Origin: Megascapheus bottae | Lineage: Eukaryota; Chordata; Mammalia; Rodentia; Geomyidae | Direction of reading: 5' to 3' | NCBI GenBank assembly: GCA_024803745.1 | Contig: JANJXV010000153.1 | Coordinates: 1,984,001-2,048,000 of the forward strand | DNA: 64,000 bases | Shown: positions 24,435 through 34,967 of the stretch, piece after piece | How positions within the stretch are numbered: position 1 is the first letter of the stretch | Layout: every line of letters starts with the position of its first letter | Program-made: the position numbers and the translations under genes | The notes under the pieces: model-generated | Told to the model about the DNA's origin: nothing | The model's input: only the letters and a program-made list of their open reading frames with translations | Databases searched by the model: none

Positions 24435-25618
24435 TTAGATGGTATGCTGTTTAGGTGCCTTTTCTTTCCCTATATTGCATTTATTTTGGTTTTCTTTGTA
24501 TAGAGCATCTTTGAGAATTCTCTGTAGTGTTGGTTTTGTTTCGAGATATTGTTGCAGCTTTTCCCTGGAATGGAATGTTTTTATTTTTCCCTCAGTTATG
24601 AATGAGAGCTTAGCTGGCTACAGTATTCTTGGTTGGTAGTTATTTGATATAAGGGCATGACATATATGCTTCCAGTCACTTCGTGCTAGCATGGTCTCTG
24701 CTGAGAAATCTGGGGTTATTCTGATTGGTTTGCCTTTGTAGGTTACTGATCCCTTTTCCCTGGCTGCCTGTAGGATCTTTCCTTTCGTTTCTATTGATCC
24801 AGTTCGGATCACAATGTGGCGGTGGGATGTTCTTTTCTGGTCAGGTCTGTTTGGGGTTCTAAAAGCTTCTCGTATCTGGATGGGCCTGCCCTTCTGGATA
24901 TTTGGGAAATTCTCTGAGATGATTCCCTGAAGTATATTTCCAATACCATTGACCTCTTTCTCCACGCCCTCCTCAATACCAACTAGCCTTAAATTAGGCT
25001 TCCTAATTGTATCTTGGACCTCCTGAAGCGCTCTCTCATATTTCCTAGATTTGGATTGACTCATTTTCTGTTCTTTACAATACCTAAATTATCTTCAGCC
25101 ACGGAAATTCTCTCCTCTGCAATGTCTAACCTGCTATCAAAGGTATCTACTTTATTTTTCATCTCCCTTGCTTCTAATTGCTCACTTTTGATGCCTTGCA
25201 TCCCTTGTTTTAGATCATGTATGGATTTCTTTATCTCCTTGATTTCCTTTTGAGTGGTTAGCTCAGTAGCTTTATTTTCTTTGGACATTTGCTGGAGTTT
25301 GGTCACGTTTTTATTTGTGGATTCTTTGAATTCATCCATCTTTCTTTGAAAAACCTTTATTATGGCCTCCTTTATGGCTTCTTCTTTTTCACTTATCACC
25401 TTGTTTTTGCTTTCCTCTTGTTCAGGTATGGCTTCCTCCATTATCTCTTTCTTTATATTTTCACATTTTTCATTAATGATGTTTATCAATTGCATTTGTG
25501 TAGCAATTGGAAGACTCTCCTCTAGGTTTGCCAGTGACTGTTCCATTGTCTGTTTACATTGGGTGGGGGATGTTGTTTCTTGATTTGACATTTTTCTTGA
25601 GTTTCTTGTTCTGCCCAT
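24435..25618 (-). pseudogene. L1 ORF1, split in two frames, copy 4
   Basis: Coiled-coil frame at 25618-25061 and RNA-binding frame at 25064-24618. With copy 2 it shares LARSDWKHICHALISNN, where copies 1, 3 and 5 read MQARSDW and HALKS. Confidence 0.9.
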
Positions 25619-26178
25619 TTGAAAATGGGAGCAAGATTACTACTAAATACGATTATAGTTTTTCAGATATAACGAACCTAGACCTCTGTAGCTGGCAGAA
25701 ACTAGATGTTCACAAGTTTTGATTGGTATTATCACTCTTTCTTTTTGAGCACTTACAGACCAGCCTAATACAACCACTGATAAGCGATTTATACCCAAAA
25801 CAATAAGCCTCTCAATCCAATCTCTATTGTCTTTAAGTCCCTCTGAGCCTAGAGAATAATTAACCACCTACATATACAATATTGCTCAACAGCCATCAAG
25901 TGTAGATCCGTGCAGTATAAGGGTTGAAAGACAAGCAGAGGTCCAGAGATAGAAAAAAAGAATGAGAGAGGTCAGGGGAGGTGCAAGAGGATTAACGTAG
26001 GAGTGTAAGAATATTGTAGTAATGAAGAAAAGTTACAGCATATGGATAACTGACATAAGTTGGTAAGTAGGTAGCATATTTGAGTACAAATTTTGGAAAG
26101 TATTAGAATAAAACTTATGTGTTGCTGCACGACTAGCTCTTAGCCCAACCAGTGGCCTCACAGTGGACCATGGGATGG
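25619..26178 (-). other. L1 5' region, copy 4
   Basis: Presumed 5' UTR, with the inner-copy variants. Confidence 0.65.
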
Positions 26179-26304
26179 CTCTGTTTTTCTTGTCTACGTT
26201 GAGGGAAAGGGGTATTTCACAAGATGCAGAAGCGAAGATTTCAGAAGCAAATGCTGTGAGTGAAGTAGCTCGTAAAAAGCATTTTTATTTTCTTTTATCT
26301 TTCT

Positions 26305-26491
26305 GCCAGTCTTGGGGCTTGAATTCAGGGCCTGAGCACTGTCCTCGGGTTTTCTCAAGTCTAGCCCTCTGCCACTTGAGCCACAGTGCCACATCTAGAT
26401 TTTCTATCTATGTGGTACTGAGCAATCAAACCCAGATCTTCATGGATGCTAGGCAAGCACTCTACCACTATGCCAAACTCTCAACCCTGAC
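26305..26491 (-). mobile_element. IDL-Geo-type SINE in spacer 4
   Basis: Same insertion as in the other spacers. Confidence 0.85.
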
Positions 26492-26723
26492 ATAGTAATT
26501 ATAAAGTCATCATCATCATCATCATATCCAAATATCCTTTCTCCTACAAAGAATGAACACTTAACTGTGTCTAATGCTTTTTTTTAATTTCACTAATTCT
26601 TCTGTGTTTTTCCCTCCTGCATTTTTTACACATGACAGCAAAGCTAATCATCAGGAAAAAATTGATTAGGATACAGAACCCTAATAATATCCTAGTAGAT
26701 TGACGTCAAAAATATGTGCAAGA

Positions 26724-26925
26724 TGCCCTGTGCGTTTGACCTAGTGGGAGAGTCCTTGGCTACCAAGCAGTAAGCCTCAGGTTTGATTCCTCATTACCAC
26801 ATGCATAGAAAACGCTGCAATCTGTGCTGTGGCTCGGTGGGACAGCTAAAGCCTAAAGAAAGCCCAAGAACAATGTTCACACTCTGAGGTCAAGTCCCAA
26901 GACCAGCAAAAACAAAAAAATTTGA
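26724..26925 (+). mobile_element. IDL-Geo-type SINE in spacer 4
   Basis: Same insertion; it reads gcgtttgacctagtgggag in the head. Confidence 0.85.
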
Positions 26926-27209
26926 CCAGGGGCAAAATGCAGGCAGAGAAGGCACTGTGAAGCAAATGTTTTGTAAAGGATGAGGGCAATATTGACCCTT
27001 AAGTTTGGATCTTACCTAAGAAAGGCTCCTTGAGCCTGAGACCAGACTGGTAGTTGGGCCTAGTGGAAGACATTGGGATAGGACAAATAAGGTGTGCTGT
27101 ATACTACATCCACATGTATATTGTGAGATTGGAGGAGAGATTCAGCCTCCAGTATGTCTTTGGTGAGGTCTTTTGTGAGCAAGGATCTTTGGTCATTGGG
27201 CCCTGAAAG

Positions 27210-27490
27210 GTGACCCTGCCTCCCTCACAATGGAACAGAATATGGAACTCTGGTAACCAAGCCACTGTAACTAACAACCAGCTCAAGCCAGATCACTTGG
27301 CCTGTGGCTCAGGAGGAAGAAAGATGTTGCTGTGCTGTTGCCAAAGGTCAGGAAACTCGAGTCTCAGGCATGAAAGTTGTGGATGTCTTACTCGAAGATG
27401 TACATGCTAGATCATTGCCAAGCCACAAATCCAGTATAACACAACTTTCTCTAAGAAAAAGGCCAGGAAAATCCAGGGCAACCAGATGAG
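27210..27490 (+). pseudogene. RalGDS-like exon-1 block, spacer 4
   Basis: Same block, with LSLRKRPG as in spacer 3 and a private change ITQLSL. The donor is kept. Confidence 0.5.
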
Positions 27491-27950
27491 GTAAATTTCT
27501 AAGAAGAAATGTATTTGACCCCATCATCCTCCCCACACACTACAACTTTCTTTTTTTTCATTTTATTATTGTAATTAGTAAAAGGGTTAGATGATATTTG
27601 CCAGATAGAAGGTGCATTAATTCACATACATTGATACCCTTTCACATGTCTTGGTACCCATTTCCCCCCTTCCCTTCTTGGTTTTCCCCCCTTCCCTATC
27701 AAATTTCAAATATCCAAATACAAACAAATTCAATATATCAGATAACAAAGTGAGATACTATACCAATATGGGATAACCAAGGGACAGCAAGCGAGATGAG
27801 AGACAACATAGTACATTAAGGACAACAATCATTCATTACATGGCTTTTGTGTCAATATCCTGGAGGTCCTTTCAATTAGTTTCACATTATATGACCTTAC
27901 ATATGGCCTTTTGCTCTATTGACAATCTCTGCTAGTAGAGTCCAAGGTTT

Positions 27951-30900
27951 CTACTGATTATGACGAATGAGGGAAACCACTGAGCCTAAGTTCCTTTGAG
28001 TCTGGCTTACTTCACTTAATATGATTTGTTCTAAGTCTTTCCATTTCCTAACAAATGGGGCGATGTCATTCTTTCTGACAGCAGCATAGAATTCCATTGT
28101 GTACAAATACCACAACTTGTTGATCCACTCATCAACTGAGGGACATCTGGGTTGGTTCCATATCTTTGCTATGGTGAATAGTGCTGCAATGAACATTGTT
28201 GTGCTAGTGGGTTTAGTATGCCCTTGTTTCTGGATTGATGGGTAAATGCCAAGTACTGGAATTGCTGGGTCATAGGGGAATTGTATGTTTAGCGTTTTGA
28301 GGCACTGCCACACTGCTTTCCATAGTGGTTGAACGAGTTTGCACTCCCCCCAACAGTGTAGTAGTGATCCCTCCTGACCACATCCCCTCCAGCATCTGTT
28401 GTCATTCGTTTTCCTGATCCTGGCCATTCTAACTGGAGTTAGGTGGAATCTTAGACTTGTTTTGATTTGCATTTCTTTTATGACCAGAAATGTTGAGCAT
28501 TTCTTCATGTGTCTATAGGCCATTTTTGTTTCTTCTTCAGAGAAGACTCTCTTTCAGTCTTTGGCCCATTTTGTAATGGGATGGGTGTTACTTTGGAGGT
28601 TAGTTTGGGAGTGATTCAATTTTTTGAGTTGTTGATATATTTTAGATATGAGGCCTTGGTCCGTTGTTTGGTTGGTGAAGATCTTCTCCCCCTCTGTAGG
28701 CTTCCTGATTAGTTTACTAGCTATATCCGTTGCCATACAAAAGCTCTGCAGTTTAATGCAGTCCCACTTATCCAGCCTTTCTCTGATTTGTTGTGATTTT
28801 TGGTGCTTATTAAGAAAGTTTCGACCTGTACCAAGGAGGCCTAGTGTATCTCCTATTCCTTCCTGTAAACTTTTCAGTATGTCAGCTTTTACCTCCACGT
28901 CTTTGATCCATTTGGAGTTAATTCTAGTGCAAGGGGACAAAGAAGGATCCAACTTTAGTTTTCTGCAGGTGTTTAACCAGTTCTGCCAGCACAACTTGTC
29001 GAAGAGGCTATCTTTCTTCCATTCTATTTTTTTGGCTCCCTGGTCAAAGATTAGGTGGCCATAGGTCTGTGGTTTAATATCTGGGTCCGCAGTTCTACTC
29101 CATTGGACTTCAGGCCTGTTCTTGTGCCAGTACCAAGCTGTTTTGAGAATTATAGCTCTGTAATAGAGTCTTAAGTTTGGAATTGAAATTCCTCCAACAC
29201 TGTTCTTTCTGCTAAGAAGTGTTTTTGCTATACGGGGTCTTTTATTATTCCATATGAAATTTTGAATTGCCTCTTTTATGTCTTTAAAGAATGACATTGG
29301 GTTGTTGATGGGTATTACATTGAATTTGTAGATAGCCCTTGGCAAGATTGTCATTTTCACAATGTTGATTCTTCCAATCCAGGAGCATGGGAGGTTTTTC
29401 CATTTCCTTAGTTCTGCTTTAATTTCCTTTTTTAGGGTTTTAAAGTTTTCATCTAAACGGTCCTTTACATTCTTAGTTAAGCTAATTGCTAGGTACTTTA
29501 TTTTCTTTGAGGCTATTGTGAAAGGATTTTCTTTCCTGATTATTGCCTCGTTCCTCTCAGTGTTGGCGTAAAGTAAGGCAGTTGATTTGTGAGGGTTGAT
29601 TTTATGGCCTGCTACCGTTCCAAAGCTTTGAATCAGCTCAAGGAGCTTGGGAGTAGAGTCTATAGGATTCTTTAAATACAGAATCATGTCATCTGCAAAG
29701 AGGGATAGTTTTATTTCCTCTTTCCCTACTTGGATCCCCTTTATGCTTGCTTCTTGCCTTATTGCACTGCCTAGGAATTCTAGTACTATGTTAAAAAGGA
29801 GTGGAGAGAGTGGGCATCCTTGTCTCGTTCCTGATTTTAGAGGGAATGGCTTTAGATTTTCACCATTAAGTATAATACTAGCAGTGGGTTTCTCATACAC
29901 AGCCTTTATTACATTGAGAAATGTTCCATGGATTCCTAGTTTCTCCACATCTTTTTACATAAAGGGGTTTTGGATCTTGTCAAACGCCTTTTCCGCATCT
30001 ATTGAGACAATCATGTGATTTTATCCCTGCTCCTGTTGATGTGTTGAATTATATTAATTGATTTGTGTATGTTGAACCAGCTTTGCCTCCCTGTGATGAA
30101 TCCAGTTTGATCATAGTGTATATTTTTTTGGATGAGTTGTTGTAGACGGTTGGCCAGTATTTTGTTGAGAAGTTTTGCATCGAGGTTCATCAAAGAAATG
30201 GGTCTATAGATCTCTTTCTTTGATGAATCTTTGTCTGGTTTGGGGATGAGGAATATGCTGGCTTCACAGAATCAGTTTAGTAAAGAACCTTCATTTTCAA
30301 TTTCGTTGAAGAGCTTGAGGAGTATTGGTGTGAGCTCTGCTTTGAAGACCTTATAGAATTCAGCTGTGAATCCATCTGGCCCTGGGCTCTTTTTAAGTGG
30401 AAGTTGTCTAATTTCCATTTCTATTTCAGAGCTTGAAATAGGCCTGTTGAGTTGGGTTAGCTCTTCTTGGTTCAGTGTGTGTATGTTAATATTGTCTAGG
30501 AATTCATCCATTTCTTCTAGATTCTCAAATTTGTTGGCGTAAAGGTTTGAGAAGTATTCCCTCATGATATTCTGGATCTTGGTAATTTCTGTCGTGATAT
30601 TACCATTTTCATCAGCGATTTTGTTTATTTCGATATGCTCTCTTCTTTTTTTGGTAAGATTTGATAAGGGCTTGTCAATTTTGTTAATTCTTTCAAGAAC
30701 CAACTCCTTGTTTTGTTGATTCTTTCTATAGTTTTTTTTTTTATTCCAAATCATTTAATTCTGCTTTGATTTTAATAACTTGCTTTCTCCTAATGGGTTT
30801 AGGGTTGGTTTGTTGCTCCTTTTCCAGGAGGTTAAGGTGAGACATTAACTAGTTGGTTTGCCATTTTTCCAACTTGCTGTTGTAGGCACTCAGTGCTACA

Positions 30901-31794
30901 AATTTTCGTCTGCGTACTGCCTTTGTTGTGTCCCTAAGGAGTTGATATTTGTGTGCTCCTTATTGTTAAATTTCATAAACAGTTGGATATCTGTTCTGAT
31001 CTCTTCGATTACCCATTGTTTTTGATTCAACAATGTGTTGTTCAGTCTCCATGAGTTACAGGGCTTTCTTTGGTGGAGATGTGTGTTCAGCTCCAATTTG
31101 ATGCCTTTATGGTCTGAGAGTGTGCATGGAATAAATTCAGTATTTCTGAATCTGTCCAGGTTTGCTTTATGGCCTAAGATGTGGTCTATTTTGGAAAATA
31201 TTCCATATGCTGCTGAGAAAAACGTATATTGTGGTGTTACTGGGTGGAATATTCTCCAGATGTCTGTTACATCTAGTCGGTCTATATAGTTGTTCAGTTC
31301 TAAGTTTTCTCGTTTGAGTGTTTGCCTTGTTGATCTGTCCATAGGTGAGAGTGGTGTGTTAAACTCACCAACAATCACTGTATTTTGATCTATGTATGGT
31401 TTCAGTGTAAGTAAAGTTTGCTTGATGAAGTTTGGAGCTCCGGGATTGGGTGTGTAAATATTTAGGATCGTTATGTCTTCCTGGAGGAAAGATCCCTTTA
31501 GTAGTATGTAGAAACCTTCATTGTCTTTTCTTACTAATTTTAGTTTGAAGTCTATTGTCTGATATGAGGATGGCAAATCCAGCCTGTTTATGTGGGCAGT
31601 TAGGTTGATAGAATTTATTCCAACCTCTCACTTTCAAAAGATGATTGTTTTTGGGTAAGATGTGTCTCTTGAAGACAGCAGAACGATGGCTCTTGCTTTT
31701 TGATCCAACTAGACAGCCTATGCCGTTTAATTGGAGAGTTAAGTCCATTGATATTGAGAGATAGGATTGAGAGATATTTATTAGTTCCTACCAT
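27951..31794 (-). pseudogene. L1 ORF2, copy 5
   Basis: ATG at 31794. The CCLQETH motif is intact, as in copy 1. The frame then breaks at the shared A-run loss, and a further two-base loss near ISDN (about 31557) separates the N-terminal part from the endonuclease frame (31576-30896). The catalytic motif reads VGEFNTP. The RT frame (29948-28554, 464 residues) carries FADD. A TAA replaces Leu in FMLKDV near 29956, and a TGA replaces Leu in KDLKR at about 28554. The C-terminal frame is 28523-27951. Confidence 0.92.
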
Positions 31795-31841
31795 ATTTAA
31801 AACTTTTAGTAGGGCTTGTGTCTTGACAGTTCCTGTGGTCC

Positions 31842-33022
31842 TTAGATGGTATGCTGTTTAGGTGCCATTTCTTTCCCTATAATGCATTTATTTTGGTTTT
31901 GTATGTATAGAGCATCGTTGAGAATTCTCTGTAGTGTTGGTTTTGTTTCGACATATTGTTGCAGCTTTTCCCTGGAATGGAATGTTTTATTGTTCCCTCA
32001 GTTTGAATGAGAGCTTAGCTGGCTACAGTATTCTTGGTTGGTAGTTATTTGATTTAAGGGCATGACATATATGCTTCCAGTCACTTCGTGCTTGCATGGT
32101 CTCTGCTGAGAAATCTGGGGTTATTCTGATTGGTTTGCCTTTGTAGGTTGCTGATCCCTTTTCCCTGGCTACCTTTAGGATCTTTCCTTTCGTTTCTATT
32201 GATCCAGTTCGGATCACATTGTGGCGGTGGGATGTTCTTTTCTGGTCAGGTCTGTTTGGGGTTCTAAAAGCTTCTCGTATCTGGATGGGCCTGCCCTTCT
32301 GGATATTTGGGAAATTCTCTGAGATGATTCCCTGAAGTATATTTCCAATACCATTGACCTCTTTCTCCACGCCCTCCTCAATACCAACTAGCCTTAAATG
32401 AGGCTTCCTAATTGTATCTTGGACCTCCTGAAGCGCTCTCTCATATTTCCTCGATTTGGATTGACTCATTTTCTGTACTTATAATACGTAAATTATCTTC
32501 AGCCACGGAAATTCTCTCCTCTGCAATGTCTAACCTGCTATCAAAGCTATCTACTTTATTTTTCATCTCCCTTGCTTCTAATTGCTCACTTTTTATGCCT
32601 TGCGTCTCTTGTTTTAGATCATGTATGGATTTCTTTATCTCCTTGATTTCCTTTTGAGTGGTTAGCTCAGTAGCTTTATTTTCTTTGGACATTTGCTGTA
32701 GTTTGGTCACGTTTTTATTTGTGGATTCTATGAATTCATCCATCTTTCTTTGAAAAACCTTTATTATGGCCTCCTTTATGGCTTCGTTTTTTTCACTTAT
32801 CACCTTGTTTTTGCTTTACTCTTGTTCAGCTATGGCTTCCTCCATTATCTCTTTCTTTATATTTTCACATTTTCCATTAAGGATGTTTATCAATTGCATT
32901 TGTGTAGCACTTGGAAGACTCTCCTCTAGGTTTGCCAGTGACTGTTCCATTGTCTATTTACATTGGGTGGGGGATGTTGTTTCTTGATTTGACATTTTTC
33001 TTGAGTTTCTTGTTCTGCCCAT
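31842..33022 (-). pseudogene. L1 ORF1, multiply broken, copy 5
   Basis: The start codon is at 33022, but a TAA replaces a Glu codon in PEQEESKNK near 32818. A one-base loss just before the ATGA junction changes the overlap seen in other copies. Small losses near 31988-32003 break the C-terminal part. The RNA-binding frame (32469-32023) has the KVAREKGSATYKG variant shared with copy 1. Confidence 0.9.
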
Positions 33023-33582
33023 TTGAAAATGGGAGCAAGATTACTACTAAATACGATTATAGTTTTTCAGATATAACCAACCTAGACCTCTGTAGCTGGC
33101 AGACACTAGATGTTCACAAGTTTTGATTGGTATTATCACTCTTTCTTTTTGTGCACTTACAGACCAGTCTAATACAACCACTGAAATGCGATTTATACGC
33201 AAAACAATAAGCCTCTCAATCCAATCTGTATTGTCGTTAAGTCCCTCTGATGCTAGAGAATAATTAACCACCTACATATACAATATTGCTCAACAGCCAT
33301 CAAGTGTAGATCCGTGCAGTATAAGGGTTGAAAGACGAGCAGAGGTCCAGAGATAGAAAAAAAGAATGAGAGAGTTCAGGGGAGGTACAAGAGGATTAAC
33401 GTAGGAGTGTAAGAATATTGTAGTAATGAAGAAAAGTTATAGCATAAGGATAACTTTCCTAAGTTGGTAAGTAGGTAGCATATTTGAGTACAAAGTTTGG
33501 AAAGTATTACAATAAAACTTATGTGTTGCTGCACGACTAGCTCTTAGCCCAACCAGTGGCCTCACAGTGGACCATGGGATGG
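33023..33582 (-). other. L1 5' region, copy 5
   Basis: Presumed 5' UTR. It shares gagttcaggggaggtac with copy 1. Confidence 0.65.
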
Positions 33583-33707
33583 ATCTGTTTTTTTTGTCTA
33601 CATTGAGGGAAAGGGGTATTTCACAAGATGCAGAAGCGAAGATTTCAGAAGCAAATGCTGTGAGTGAATTAGATCATAAAAAGCATTTTTATTTTCTTTT
33701 ATCTTTC

Positions 33708-33893
33708 TGCCAGTCTTGGGGCTTGATTAAGGGCCTGAGCACTGTCCTGGGGTTTTCTCAAGTCTAGCTCTCTGCCACTTGAGCCACAGTGCCACATCTA
33801 GATTTTCTATCTATGTGATACTGAGCAATCAAACCCAGAACTTCATGGATGGTAGGCAAGCACTCTACCACTATGCCAAACTCTCAGCCCTGA
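33708..33893 (-). mobile_element. IDL-Geo-type SINE in spacer 5
   Basis: Same insertion, with private changes (cttgattaagggcctgagc). Confidence 0.85.
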
Positions 33894-33909
33894 CATAGTA
33901 ATTATAAAG

Positions 33910-33950
33910 TCATCATCATCATCATCATCATCATCACAATCATCATATCC
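33910..33950. repeat. Expanded CAT run
   Basis: Eight CAT units, then cacaatcatcat. Spacers 2-4 have about six and spacer 1 about four. Confidence 0.85.
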
Positions 33951-34143
33951 AAATATCTTTTCTCCTACAAAGAATGAACACTTAACTGTGTCTAATGCTT
34001 TTTTTAATTTCACTAATTATTCTGTGTTTTTCCCTCTTGCATTTTTTACACTTGACAGCAAAGCTAATCATCAGGAAAAAAATGATTAGGATACAGAAAC
34101 CTAATAATATCCTAGTAGATTTACGTTAAAGGTATGTGCAAGA

Positions 34144-34346
34144 TGCCCTGTGTGTTTGACCTAGTGGTAGAGTACTGGCTACCAAGCAAAAAGGCTCAGG
34201 TTTGATTCCTCATTACCACATACATAGAAAACGCTGCAAGTGGTGCTGTGGCTCGGTGGGAGAGCTAAAGCCTAAAGAAAGCCCAAGAACAATGTTCACA
34301 CTCTGAGGTCAAGTCCCAAGTCTAGCAAAAACAAAAAAAAATTCGA
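34144..34346 (+). mobile_element. IDL-Geo-type SINE in spacer 5
   Basis: Same insertion as at 4599-4797; both read caaaaag where spacers 2-4 read cagtaag. Confidence 0.85.
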
Positions 34347-34630
34347 CAAGGGGCAAAAAGCAGTCAGAGAAGTCACTGTGAAGCAAATGTTTTGTAAAGG
34401 ATGAGGGCAATATTGACCTTTAAGTCTGGATCTTACCTAAGAAAGGCTCCTTGAGCCTGAGACCAGACTGGTAGTTGGGCCTAGTGGAAGACATTGGGAT
34501 TGGGCAAATAAGGTGTGCTGTTTACTACATCCACATGTATATTGTGATATTGGAGGAGAGATTCAGCCTCCAGTATGTCTTTGGTGAGGTCTTTTGTGAG
34601 CAAGGATCTTTGGTCATTGGGCCCTGAAAG

Positions 34631-34911
34631 GTGACCCTGCCTCCCTCACAATGGAACAGAATATGGAACCCTGGTAACCAAGCCACTGTAACTAACAACC
34701 AGCTCAAGCCAGATCACTTGGCCTGTGGCTCAGGAGGAAGAAAGATGTTGCTGTGTTGTTGCCAAAGATCAGGAAACTCGAGTCTCAGGCATGGAAGTTG
34801 TGGATGTCTTACTCGAAGATGTACATGCTAGATCATTGCCAAGCCACAAATCCAGTATAACAGAACTTTCTCTAAGAAGAAGGCCAGGAAAATCCAGGGC
34901 AACCAGATGAG
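34631..34911 (+). pseudogene. RalGDS-like exon-1 block, spacer 5
   Basis: Same block, with LSLRRRPG and the donor GATGAG|GTAAAT kept. Confidence 0.5.
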
Positions 34912-34967
34912 GTAAATTTCTAAGAAGAAATGTATTTGACCCCATCATCCTCCCCACACACTACAAC

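Larger units (their letters stand above)
20130..26178 (-). mobile_element. L1 copy 4, full-length but defective
   Basis: Full layout, about 6.05 kb. Of all copies its ORF2 is the least damaged beyond the shared lesions: it has a 305-residue endonuclease frame and an unbroken 687-residue RT frame. Confidence 0.95.
26179..27546. repeat. Array spacer 4 (non-L1)
   Basis: Same order of elements. It shares gatacagaa and gccctgtg variants with spacers 1 and 5, so it groups differently from the L1 copy beside it. Confidence 0.88.
27547..33582 (-). mobile_element. L1 copy 5, full-length but heavily mutated
   Basis: Full layout with more private lesions than copies 2 and 4. The G-rich 3' UTR tract is shortened near 27661. 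It shares outer-copy variants with copy 1 in the 5' region, ORF1 and the start of ORF2. Confidence 0.94.
33583..34967. repeat. Array spacer 5 (non-L1)
   Basis: Same order of elements, slightly longer (1385 bases) because of an expanded CAT run at 33910-33950. Confidence 0.88.
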
